In this document: positions 1-5,593 of the stretch, piece by piece
Layout: the number at the start of each line of letters is the position of its first letter
Position numbering within the stretch: the first letter of the stretch is position 1
NCBI GenBank assembly: GCA_015234495.1
Contig: JADGMZ010000054.1
Location: 1 to 6,834, forward strand
Source: Brevundimonas sp.
GTDB lineage: Bacteria > Pseudomonadota > Alphaproteobacteria > Caulobacterales > Caulobacteraceae
Length of the DNA: 6,834 nt
Direction of reading: 5' to 3'
Made by a program: the position numbers and the translations under genes
Notes under the pieces: generated by a model
What the model saw: only the letters and a program-made list of their open reading frames with translations
What the model was told of the DNA's origin: nothing
The model's database searches: none

Positions 1-443
1 GGCTTCGACGGCCAGGCGAAGGCCGCTGCAAGCCGCCGCCGCCACCACGTCCCGATCCAGCTCTCGACCACCGTCCGGCCCCAGTAGGCGTGGATCATCC
101 GCGGCTCACGATCGCCCGACATTTCGCCGGCGCTGAGAATGGCGCAGTGCTTCGCAGCTGCGCCGGGCGTCATGCGGAACAGCAGCACATCCCCGGCCCG
201 GGCGGCCTCGACAGGGATTTCGCGAAGCCAGCGCCGCGCCGCCTGCAGGAGGGCCTCCTCGCCGCCGACCTCGGCCCAGTCCGGCCCGTACGGCCCCGCC
301 TGTTCGGGCTCGGCCCCGATCAGTTCGCGCCAGACGCCGCGCAGCAGGCCCAGACAATCCGCCCCCTCGCCCTTCACGCTGGCCTGGTGCTGGTACGGCG
401 TGCCCAGCCACGTCCGGGCGATGTCCGCGGCCCGGCCGTTCAT
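1..443 (-). CDS. Phage/GTA NlpC/P60 cell wall peptidase (RcGTA g14-like), 3' end cut by window
   Basis: The reading frame runs from an ATG at 443 off the left edge with no stop, giving 147 residues; family members are about this long, so only a few residues should be missing. The catalytic cysteine is C30 in a GADCLGL motif followed by RGVWRE; the histidine is H99 in AAKHCAIL, and H118 in MIHAYWG is a candidate third polar residue. The WWRRRLAAAFAWP tail is also typical of phage-type NlpC/P60 peptidases. In GTAs and phages this enzyme sits at the tail tip and cuts peptidoglycan peptide cross-bridges so that DNA can enter the recipient cell. The start overlaps the stop of the hub gene by 4 nt (ATGA) and has a GGGAG ribosome site at 450-454, 6 nt before the ATG. 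The family call is read from motifs; the role follows from family and position. Confidence 0.93.
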   Translation of the reverse strand, partial: MNGRAADIARTWLGTPYQHQASVKGEGADCLGLLRGVWRELIGAEPEQAGPYGPDWAEVGGEEALLQAARRWLREIPVEAARAGDVLLFRMTPGAAAKHCAILSAGEMSGDREPRMIHAYWGRTVVESWIGTWWRRRLAAAFAWPSK

Positions 444-1093
444 CGCCGGCTCCCGCCATCATTGCGGCCGCCCTGCACCGGCGTGGCCGTCAGGAAATCG
501 TCTCCCGGAATGTCCGGGAAGCCCTGGAAGTTGGCGCCATTGGCGAATTTTGCGCGGCAGGTCGTCCAGCGCTTGTCGCAGGTCTCGCCCGGATACGCCC
601 CGAGATCGACGCCGCATCGGGCATCGCCCAGTTCGGCATCGCAATCGCGCCCGTAGGTGCGGCCGACAACCCGCTCCAGAGCGGCCATTGGACCTTCAAG
701 ATCGGCGGTGAATCCTTCGCCCTCGCGTCGCACCCGCGCCAGCCGTGCGGACCACATCCGCACCTTCAACTCGGGTCGCCGCCAGTCCACGCGCCACAGG
801 ACGACCCGCGCCCGGTCCAGTCGCCCCTGCTCGATGTCTCCCTCTGCCAGGCCTTCATCATCCAGAACGCCCGCGACCGCCGCCGTCCCCGCCGTCAGCC
901 CCACCTCGCTTCCCGCCGCGCCGGTCGTCCAGCCGCTCGACGCCCGGCAGAGGACGCCGTCCACCTCAAGATCCCGGTCATGGTCGGTGTAGCCGGCCAC
1001 GACCCCGTCTGTCCGCTCGAGGATCCAGGCGTGGCACAGCGTCGCCGCGCCGCTCTCGATCCGCTCCGCGAGTTCGTCGGGGATGACACGCAT
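440..1093 (-). CDS. DUF2163 baseplate hub protein (RcGTA g13-like), short form with four-cysteine motif
   Basis: This 217-residue protein has the N-terminal DUF2163 pattern (HAWILERTDGVVAGYTDHDRDL at about 21-42 and W.R.D....VRMWSARLARVRREG at about 100-126). Its C-terminal signature is CDKRWTTCRAKFANGANF followed by QGFPDIPGDDF, 172-200. It is the hub at the base of the GTA tail that links distal tail and tip. Cysteines C151, C160, C172 and C179 are spaced x8, x11, x6; the related phage lambda tail tip protein gpL binds a [4Fe-4S] cluster through four cysteines, and the RcGTA hub is, to my recollection, also an iron-sulfur protein. Usual members are about 280-295 residues and carry roughly 70 residues between the two cysteine pairs; here only 11 lie there. 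The start overlaps the g12 stop as TGATG. A longer same-frame start at 1465 lies inside g12 and is rejected. The family is certain; the metal cluster is inferred. Confidence 0.93.
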   Translation of the reverse strand: MRVIPDELAERIESGAATLCHAWILERTDGVVAGYTDHDRDLEVDGVLCRASSGWTTGAAGSEVGLTAGTAAVAGVLDDEGLAEGDIEQGRLDRARVVLWRVDWRRPELKVRMWSARLARVRREGEGFTADLEGPMAALERVVGRTYGRDCDAELGDARCGVDLGAYPGETCDKRWTTCRAKFANGANFQGFPDIPGDDFLTATPVQGGRNDGGSRR

Positions 1094-1722
1094 CAGACCC
1101 TCACCTCGATCAGGGGCGCCGCGGCCATCCGGCCCGCGGCGAAACTCTCCAGCGTCACGTCCAGACGATCGGCGTCGAACCGCACCGGCACGTCGAATTC
1201 GAAGCCCGCCGTGACGATCGCATCGACGGCCGGGGGAGCGTGGAGCGTGACCACGCCTGTCGCCGGGTCGACATCGAAGGCGCCGCCCTGCAGTTCTTCG
1301 GACCCGACGGCCACCCGCACCGAATCCTCGACCGGCTTGTGAATCCGGCGCTCGGCGGCGTCCTCGCCCGCGCCGTAGAGCTTGATCAGGTCGAAACTCG
1401 TGCGGGCGCCGTCGCCGACGCCCAGCGGCTGGTCGAAGGGCGTGATCGCCGCGCCGGGCGAACACGACTTGAAGTCGGCGAAGTCCCTGAATCGAAAGCC
1501 GTACAGTCGGCCACGCCGCGCCTCGAAGAAGGCGGTCAGCGCCGCCATGTCGTCCAGGGATCTCAGGTTCGCGCCGATCAGATAGCGCCGCCGGCCCTGC
1601 GCCCAGGGCGTCGACCGCCGCTCGAAGCCCGAACCCAGCGTGACCACTTCGGTGCGCCTCTCGACGCCGCCCGTCGACCCGAACGCCAGGCGCGCGGGCA
1701 GCCTCACTTCGTGAAAAGCCAT
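1093..1722 (-). CDS. DUF2460 distal tail protein (RcGTA g12-like)
   Basis: This complete 209-residue protein matches the DUF2460 (TIGR02217) family: N-terminal MAFHEVRLP, then GG.ER.T.VV.LGSG.E.R at about 18-36, the hallmark FFEARRGRLYGFRFRDFADFKS at about 65-86, and the closing DRLDVTLESFAAGRMAAAPLIEVRV. Its length is usual for the family. In RcGTA this protein forms the distal tail ring between the tail tube and the hub. The ATG at 1722 is supported by a GGAG site at 1730-1733, 7 nt upstream. A 23-nt gap separates it from the tape measure stop, the only clear gap in the otherwise overlapping g6-g14 run, so it has its own ribosome site rather than relying on coupling. Its stop overlaps the next start by one base. 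Confidence 0.95.
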   Translation of the reverse strand: MAFHEVRLPARLAFGSTGGVERRTEVVTLGSGFERRSTPWAQGRRRYLIGANLRSLDDMAALTAFFEARRGRLYGFRFRDFADFKSCSPGAAITPFDQPLGVGDGARTSFDLIKLYGAGEDAAERRIHKPVEDSVRVAVGSEELQGGAFDVDPATGVVTLHAPPAVDAIVTAGFEFDVPVRFDADRLDVTLESFAAGRMAAAPLIEVRV

Positions 1723-1745
1723 GGTCCGTCTCCAGTCCTGCGGGA

Positions 1746-2273
1746 TTACAGGCGGCGCATGCCCAGCGAGACGGCCCGCGCCAGCGCCTGGGCGATCTGC
1801 GCCTCGGAATGCATCAGGGTCTCGGCGCCGCCCTCGACGCGCACATTGACCGTCACAGCTTGCCCGCCGATCGGTTCGACGACCCCCGTGCCGCTCGGTC
1901 GGAACACCTCCGGCCCGCGCTCTCCGACGAGATAGGCTCCGCCGGCGTTCACCGGGCCGCCGTCCGCGCGGGTTCCGGAGAAGACCGCTCCGGCCGCCCG
2001 CGCGATGGCCGCAGACAGGCCGCCGGCGCCGACGGCGGCCGCGGCGTTGACGGCCGCCAGCACCGCCCGCGCCAGCTCCGCCAGAGAAAGCTCCCCGTCC
2101 GCCGCCGCCCGGGCCAGCGATTGCGCCAGACCCGCGCCCGCCCGATCGAACGCCGCCTCGATCGAAGCAGCCGCCTGTTCGGCCGGGCCCTTCAGCCCCT
2201 CCAGCGCCGCGGCCGCCTCGGCGGCCCGCCGCGGCACGGCGTCCAGCCCATCCCGGTCCAGGTCATCGGTCAT
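1746..2273 (-). CDS. Tail tape measure protein, very short (RcGTA g11-like)
   Basis: This 175-residue alanine-rich protein sits where g11 is expected. Residues 11-75 are predicted helical with alternating Ala/Glu/Arg. Residues 66-99 are an Ala/Gly-rich hydrophobic stretch. At 105-128 it carries the typical tape measure C-terminal motif GGPVNAGGAYLVGERGPEVF, followed by RPSGTGVVEP. The protein would span the tail lumen, set tail length and leave during DNA delivery. It is short: RcGTA's homologue is somewhat over 200 residues and ordinary siphophage tape measures are many times longer, so a short tail is expected. The ATG at 2273 overlaps the end of g10.1 by 11 nt and has a GGAGG site at 2283-2287, 9 nt upstream. 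It ends with TAA, unlike its TGA-ended neighbours. The motif makes the call strong. Confidence 0.88.
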   Translation of the reverse strand: MTDDLDRDGLDAVPRRAAEAAAALEGLKGPAEQAAASIEAAFDRAGAGLAQSLARAAADGELSLAELARAVLAAVNAAAAVGAGGLSAAIARAAGAVFSGTRADGGPVNAGGAYLVGERGPEVFRPSGTGVVEPIGGQAVTVNVRVEGGAETLMHSEAQIAQALARAVSLGMRRL

Positions 2274-2442
2274 CGGGCCAGACCTCCGCCATCCGTTCGA
2301 ATTCCCGCCGCCCCATCGGCGCGCTCGTCGCCGGCGCTTCGACCAGCAGCCGCCATTCCTTCAGCGACAGCCGCCAGAAATCGGCCGGCGCGACGCCGGC
2401 GCGTGCGGCCAGACGCATCATCCGGGCCCACGGCGTATTCAC
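2263..2442 (-). CDS. Small phage tail assembly chaperone (TAC_6 type, RcGTA g10.1-like), GTG start
   Basis: This 59-residue gene is easily missed because it starts with GTG; a longer same-frame ATG start at 2670 lies inside g10 and gives a non-biological Gly/Arg-rich leader. The protein begins VNTPWARMMRLAARAGVAP and contains FWRLSLKEWRLL at about 22-33, the signature of the small phage tail assembly chaperone family (PF09550), ending in a WPDDR tail. It should help load the tape measure during tail tube assembly, with g10. The GTG overlaps the g10 stop by 4 nt (GTGA) and has no good ribosome site of its own, so it probably depends on translational coupling to g10. Its frame is -1 relative to g10, like the lambda G/GT pair. 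Confidence 0.88.
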   Translation of the reverse strand: MNTPWARMMRLAARAGVAPADFWRLSLKEWRLLVEAPATSAPMGRREFERMAEVWPDDR

Positions 2443-2732
2443 GCGACCGCCGCGAAGGCTTTCGCCACCGCCTCCGCCGCCTCGCGCGGATCGACGGCCG
2501 CCTCGCCCAAGCGGGCCGCCAGATCCGCCTCCCCGCCGCCGCCCAGCAGCGCCGCCAGTACCGCCGCCAGATCGCGCGCCGACAAGGTCCGCATCCGTTC
2601 CGCCAATCCTGCCAGACCGTCGCAGCCGAGTTCGGTCTCCATCTCGGCCAGCGCCCCGAGCGTCAGGCACAGGCGCCGCTCGGCCCCGGCCACCATCGCC
2701 GTGACCTCGCCGCGAACCCCGTTGGCCGGCAT
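2439..2732 (-). CDS. GTA gp10-family tail chaperone (gene transfer agent family protein)
   Basis: This 97-residue protein (MPANGVRGEV, then A.RRLCLTLGALAEMETELG at about 18-36) matches the GTA gp10 family (PF11836), which is found mainly in GTAs and related alphaproteobacterial prophages. The central LGALAEMETELG and the LSARDLAAVLAALL helix at about 50-63 are the parts I recognise. In position and size it corresponds to a tail assembly chaperone acting on the tape measure before tube polymerisation. The start at 2732 shares its A with the stop of the tail tube gene (TGATG) and has a GGAG site at 2740-2743, 7 nt upstream. Longer starts in the same frame lie inside the tail tube gene and give an unlikely Arg/Gly-rich leader. 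Family call firm; chaperone role from family and gene order. Confidence 0.92.
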   Translation of the reverse strand: MPANGVRGEVTAMVAGAERRLCLTLGALAEMETELGCDGLAGLAERMRTLSARDLAAVLAALLGGGGEADLAARLGEAAVDPREAAEAVAKAFAAVA

Positions 2733-3142
2733 CACAGCGCTCCGAAACTCACTTCCCCGGCGCTGGCCAGGCTGATGGCGAAGGTCGCCTCGCCCTCGTG
2801 TTCGCCGGCGTATTCCAGCGCCGCCACCAGGAACGGCCCTTCCAGCGTGCCGAAGTCCGGCACGATCAGCCGCCAGGTTCGCGCCGACTGATCGAAGAAC
2901 GCTTCCCGGATCAGCGCGTCCGACGCGGCGTCGCGAAAGATTCCCTGCCCGGCCACCCCCGCCGACCTGACCCCGGCGCCAGCCAGCAGTTCCCGCCATC
3001 GTCCGGCGCTGTCGCCGTCGGTCGCGTCCACGGTCCGCGCGTTCAGCGACAGCGTCCGCGCCCTCAGCCCCGCCACGGTCGTGAACACGCCCGGCTCGCC
3101 TTCGATCTTCAACAGGATGTCCTTGCCGCGTTGCGCCGCCAT
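2732..3142 (-). CDS. Major tail tube protein (RcGTA g9-like)
   Basis: This 136-residue protein starts MAAQRGKDILLKI and has the phage major tail protein pattern: an N-terminal strand pair ending at about residue 40, NARTVDATDGDSAGRWRELL at about 34-53, a central GVRSAGVAGQGIF....SD..IREAFFDQ stretch, and a C-terminal EGPFLVAALEYAGEHEGEATFAISLASAGEVSF. It polymerises in rings to form the tail tube around the tape measure. An ATG 14 codons further upstream would begin with MRCCGCAPSRRRAE inside g8 and is rejected. The chosen ATG is preceded by the strongest ribosome site in the window (GGAGGA at 3151-3156, 8 nt upstream), lying within the end of g8. That fits a protein needed in many copies. 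Confidence 0.94.
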   Translation of the reverse strand: MAAQRGKDILLKIEGEPGVFTTVAGLRARTLSLNARTVDATDGDSAGRWRELLAGAGVRSAGVAGQGIFRDAASDALIREAFFDQSARTWRLIVPDFGTLEGPFLVAALEYAGEHEGEATFAISLASAGEVSFGAL

Positions 3143-3143
3143 C

Positions 3144-3548
3144 TCAGCTCTCCTCCGTGACGGCGCGCACCCGCAGCACCGCAAATGTCCTTGCCCGGTC
3201 CGGCGTGGGATAGACGTCGGCGAAGCTCGCCCGCAGCCCGACCGTCCGCACGCCGTCGGCCTCCAGCTCCACGTCGGCCAGGGCGCTGCGCAGCGCCGCC
3301 AGCACGGCCTTGGCCTCCTCGGCGCCGCGGAACCCGGACACCACCGTCAGGGTCAGCGCCTGCTCGATCCCGCCGCCGTCGGCCGCCACAGGGCGGCTCT
3401 CCGATCGCCCGATCAGCAGATACGGCAGCGTCGGCCGCGCCGGCGGCGCGTCCCAGATCCCCGGCGGGTCGCCCAGCAGCGCGATCACGCCGGCATCTGC
3501 GCCCAGATGCGCGATCAGCGCCTTCTGCAGCGCCCGTTCGTGGCTCAT
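3144..3548 (-). CDS. DUF3168 tail terminator / tail completion protein (RcGTA g8-like)
   Basis: The 134-residue product begins MSHERALQKALIAHLGAD and shows the DUF3168 layout: an N-terminal helix, the IWDAPPARPTLPYLLIG motif at about 31-47, a QALTLTVVSGFRG strand at about 63-75, the AKAVLAALRSALAD helix at about 79-92, and a final TFAVLRVRAVTEES strand. DUF3168 proteins cap the head-proximal end of the tail tube and join it to the head. The same frame stays open to 3911, but those upstream codons lie in g7 and g6 and read as Arg/Gly-rich noise. The ATG at 3548 overlaps the g7 stop (ATGA) and has a GGAG site at 3557-3560, 8 nt upstream. One base separates its stop from the tail tube gene. Confidence 0.92.
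   Translation of the reverse strand: MSHERALQKALIAHLGADAGVIALLGDPPGIWDAPPARPTLPYLLIGRSESRPVAADGGGIEQALTLTVVSGFRGAEEAKAVLAALRSALADVELEADGVRTVGLRASFADVYPTPDRARTFAVLRVRAVTEES
3151..3156 (-). promoter_or_regulatory. Strong ribosome binding site for the major tail tube gene
   Basis: On the minus strand this reads GGAGGA, 8 nt before the ATG at 3142, inside the last codons of g8. It decides the tail tube start against the ATG 14 codons upstream, and is the best Shine-Dalgarno match in the GTA block. Confidence 0.75.
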
Positions 3549-3838
3549 GCGCTTCGCTCCAGTCTCAGAATGGCCTGTCCGCCTACCGTCTCGACCGACC
3601 GGATGCGCCAGTCGGCGCCGCCGAACCTCAGCACCCTTCCGGCCGCCAGCCGCGGATCGGCCCGGCTTTCCGAGGTCAGGGTTTCGACGGTCCGGACGCC
3701 GCCCGGTTCGGTCCTGTCGCGCATCTTCCGGGGGCCCGGTTTCAGCCAGGCCGTCCCCAGGGGCTCCCAGCTCACCGCCCGTCCGCCGTAAGGCGTCTCG
3801 CTCTCGACGCCCTCCAGCAATTCGGCCAGCACCCTCAC
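3545..3838 (-). CDS. Head-tail adaptor / head closure protein (RcGTA g7-like), GTG start
   Basis: This 97-residue, mainly beta protein has the order and features of the phage head-tail adaptor family (PF05521, SPP1 gp16-like): W24 followed by PLGTAWLKPGPR, the central VETLTSESRADPRLAAGRVLRFGGADWRIRSVE at about 51-83, and a closing strand AILRLERSA. The RF.G..WRI segment is the most recognisable part. The protein would form the ring that closes the head pore and receives the tail. It starts at GTG (3838), overlapping the connector stop by 4 nt (GTGA), with no strong ribosome site, so translation is probably coupled. It overlaps the next start by ATGA. The family is assigned from motif and position, slightly less surely than its neighbours. 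Confidence 0.87.
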   Translation of the reverse strand: MRVLAELLEGVESETPYGGRAVSWEPLGTAWLKPGPRKMRDRTEPGGVRTVETLTSESRADPRLAAGRVLRFGGADWRIRSVETVGGQAILRLERSA

Positions 3839-4101
3839 AGCCGCACCGCCCGGTACGGGGCGATCCAGCCCTCCACGGGCCGGATCGGCATCCCGGGCTC
3901 GCCGCGCTCATAGGCGCGCAACACCAGCATCAGCACCGCCAGTCTCAACGGCGCCGGCGAAGCCGCGTCGAGCGCCAGTCCAGCCTCGGCCTCGACCCGC
4001 GCCTGGGCCGCCTCGATCAGCGTCTGGATCAGCCCGTCCTCGGCGTCATGCTCGACGCGTAAAAACAGCCTCGCCTCGGCGAGAGTCACAGGTGTGCTCA
4101 T
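3835..4101 (-). CDS. gp6-like head-tail connector protein (RcGTA g6-like), short
   Basis: The 88-residue product begins MSTPVTLAEARLFLRVEHDAEDGLI and continues QTLIEAAQARVEAEAGLAL, the N-terminal helical pattern of phage gp6-like head-tail connectors (L..A...LRVd...ED..I...i.aA...vE...g). A second helix, PLRLAVLMLVLRAYERGEPG, follows at about 51-70. These proteins form a ring beneath the portal. It contains only this single helical module; some GTA g6 proteins are about twice as long. The ATG has a GAGG site at 4110-4113, 8 nt upstream, and follows a 120-nt gap after the capsid gene, so it must be translated independently of the capsid. Its stop overlaps the g7 GTG. Confidence 0.92.
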   Translation of the reverse strand: MSTPVTLAEARLFLRVEHDAEDGLIQTLIEAAQARVEAEAGLALDAASPAPLRLAVLMLVLRAYERGEPGMPIRPVEGWIAPYRAVRL

Positions 4102-4221
4102 GGGAAACGCCTCGATTGTCGGAGGTATCGGCGAGGCGCCAGGCGGACAGGAACCAGCCGACGGGTCTCCCCGCCCTGCTTGCTGCCTGCCGCCTGTCGC
4201 CCCCCGTGCTGTCGCCGGACC
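4102..4221 (-). other. 120-nt intergenic gap between capsid and connector genes with possible stem-loop
   Basis: This is the only large gap inside the otherwise overlapping GTA block. I see no credible small gene in it. Read on the plus strand it has an 8-nt direct repeat CTGTCGCC at 4194-4201 and 4209-4216. It also has an imperfect inverted repeat: 4142-4151 (GGCGGACAGG) can pair with 4193-4201 (CCTGTCGCC) with one bulged base, around a loop of about 41 nt. No T-run follows on the minus strand, so it is not a classical intrinsic terminator. It could be an mRNA processing or partial termination site that keeps connector output below capsid output, or simply spacer. Confidence 0.4.
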
Positions 4222-5463
4222 TCAGCTTGCGGCGAACTTCATCACCTTGATCGCGTCGAAGTCCTGCACCCCGCCGCCGACGCGCCGCGTGGTGTAGAAC
4301 AACACGTACGGCTTGGCGGAATAGGGATCCCGCAGCACCCTCACCCCCGCCCGGTCAACGATCAGATAGCCCCGCCGGAAGTCGCCAAAGGCGATCGCCG
4401 GCGCATCCGCCGCCATATCCGGCATGGTCTCGATCTCGCTCACGGGATAGCCGAGCAGACTGGCTGTATCCCCGGTCCGCTGGGCCGGCTGCCAGATGTA
4501 GTTGCCGTCGGCGTCCTTGAACTTGCGCACCGCCGAAACCGTGCGCCGGTTCATCACGAAGCGGGCGTTCGGCCGGTACTGGGCCTTGGGCGCATAAACC
4601 AGGTCGATCAGCCGGTCGGTCGGACTCTCGGAGACGAAAGCCCCCGCCGCGCCCGAGGCGACATAGCCGATCTCGCCCCAGTCCTGATCGCCGTCGCCGA
4701 CGATGTCGTAGTCGAGGAAGCCGCGCGGCTTGTTGACCCCGTCGCCATTGACGAAGGCCTCGGTCTCCTGCGCCGCGAAGGCGTCCTCCACCTCGCCGGC
4801 CAGCCACTCGTCGAGATCGACCAGGGCGTCATCCAGCAGCGTCTGCGTCGCCGCCGGACAGGCGTAGAGATCGGCCGCCGGGAACTCGAGCAGGGCCAGT
4901 GTCGCCGGGTCGGTCTCAGGCCGCGCCGCCGTCTCGGCCACCCAGCCGGAGCCCACGCCGGCGATCGACACCGGCTTCCTGAATACGCCCGCCGCCACGG
5001 TGCGCACCGTGGCGATCTCGCGCATCGGCGACCCGGCCATCAGGCGGCGCTCGATGGCCCGCTCGGTCTGCTCCGGCACGACGTAGCCGCCCGAGTTCGG
5101 CGCCGTCGACAGACCGGCCTTCACCTCCAGGCCGATCCCGGCACGCAGGTAGCCGTCGAACGCCGCCTTCATCTCCTCCCCGTGCAACGGAGAGGACCGG
5201 GATGCGGCGGAGGGGCCGGCCCCCTCGCCGATCACCGGACGTCGCGCCTCGCTCGCCACCCGGTCCAGCCGCGCCTGAGCCGCCGACACGGCCAGGTCGA
5301 TCCGCGCGACCTTCTCTTCGAGCAGGGCATCGGCCGAAGCCTTGCGCTCGATCTCCTCCAGTCGGGCGTTATTGGCCCCTTTGAACGCCTCGAACGCCGC
5401 CATCATCTCGTGCATGGCGGCGCGCGCCTCGGGCGTGGCCGAGGCCGTCTTGGTCTCTTTCAT
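4222..5463 (-). CDS. HK97-fold major capsid protein (RcGTA g5-like)
   Basis: The 413-residue protein is a clear HK97-type capsid protein. Residues about 10-72 are a charged coiled-coil delta (scaffold) domain, followed by a flexible Gly/Ser/Pro linker (about 76-95). The mature shell domain starts near 100, with the family motif LSTAPNSGGYVVP at 118-130, SPMREIATV at 145-153, GSGWVAETAARPETD at 171-185, and the hallmark FVNGDGVNKPRGFL at 237-250. The end carries YLIVDRAGVRVLRDPY....YVLFYTTRRVGGGVQDFDAIKVMKF. It forms the GTA head; a protease normally removes the delta domain, but that gene is not adjacent here. The ATG at 5463 has a GGAG site at 5469-5472, 5 nt upstream, and the same frame has a stop near 5564 with no other start between. 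It is the first gene of the block, divergent from the next gene. Confidence 0.97.
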   Translation of the reverse strand: MKETKTASATPEARAAMHEMMAAFEAFKGANNARLEEIERKASADALLEEKVARIDLAVSAAQARLDRVASEARRPVIGEGAGPSAASRSSPLHGEEMKAAFDGYLRAGIGLEVKAGLSTAPNSGGYVVPEQTERAIERRLMAGSPMREIATVRTVAAGVFRKPVSIAGVGSGWVAETAARPETDPATLALLEFPAADLYACPAATQTLLDDALVDLDEWLAGEVEDAFAAQETEAFVNGDGVNKPRGFLDYDIVGDGDQDWGEIGYVASGAAGAFVSESPTDRLIDLVYAPKAQYRPNARFVMNRRTVSAVRKFKDADGNYIWQPAQRTGDTASLLGYPVSEIETMPDMAADAPAIAFGDFRRGYLIVDRAGVRVLRDPYSAKPYVLFYTTRRVGGGVQDFDAIKVMKFAAS

Positions 5464-5482
5464 GGTATCTCCGGTTTTCAGG

Positions 5483-5499
5483 AACCGCAGCTTGCGGTT
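5483..5499. repeat. Perfect 17-nt hairpin/palindrome 20 nt upstream of the capsid start
   Basis: AACCGCA-GCT-TGCGGTT is a perfect 7-bp stem with a 3-nt centre. It lies just before the capsid ribosome site (5469-5472). No T-tract follows on either strand, so it is unlikely to be an intrinsic terminator. It could be an operator half-site pair or a stabilising 5' hairpin in the capsid mRNA. Confidence 0.6.
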
Positions 5500-5505
5500 A
5501 GGGTC

Positions 5506-5523
5506 GGGGCGTGACCGGGCCCC
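5506..5523. repeat. Small GC-only hairpin in the capsid leader region
   Basis: GGGGC at 5506-5510 pairs with GCCCC at 5519-5523 around an 8-nt loop. The two hairpins lie 6 nt apart. A 5-bp GC stem arises easily by chance in DNA this GC-rich, so confidence that it matters is low. Confidence 0.3.
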
Positions 5524-5593
5524 ATCAGGATATCTTCGCTTCGCTCCGCAGCCGTCGGCTCACGCCGACCCGCCTCGCCGGGAGTCCGCCCGC

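Larger units (their letters stand above)
5464..5593. promoter_or_regulatory. Divergent intergenic region upstream of the capsid gene, no clear promoter boxes
   Basis: This 130-nt stretch separates the capsid gene (minus) from the membrane protein gene (plus) and should hold promoters for both if the capsid block is transcribed from here. I find no convincing -35/-10 pair on either strand and no full CtrA site (TTAA-N7-TTAA). A TATCCT hexamer occurs on the minus strand around 5530, but nothing at the right distance resembles a -35 box. The region contains two small hairpins listed separately. The regulatory role is inferred from gene orientation only. Confidence 0.4.

Noticed and set aside
1809..2891. 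360-residue open frame on the plus strand
   Set aside because: Antisense across tape measure, both chaperones and tail tube genes; composition is low-complexity Arg/Pro, no ribosome site that stands out.
4180..5514. 444-residue open frame on the plus strand
   Set aside because: Antisense to the capsid gene; Arg/His/Gly-rich composition typical of high-GC shadow frames and no family motif.
5342..5593. N-terminal extension of the membrane protein to an ATG at 5342
   Set aside because: The first 84 codons would lie antisense in the capsid gene and the divergent leader; TTG at 5594 has a proper ribosome site.
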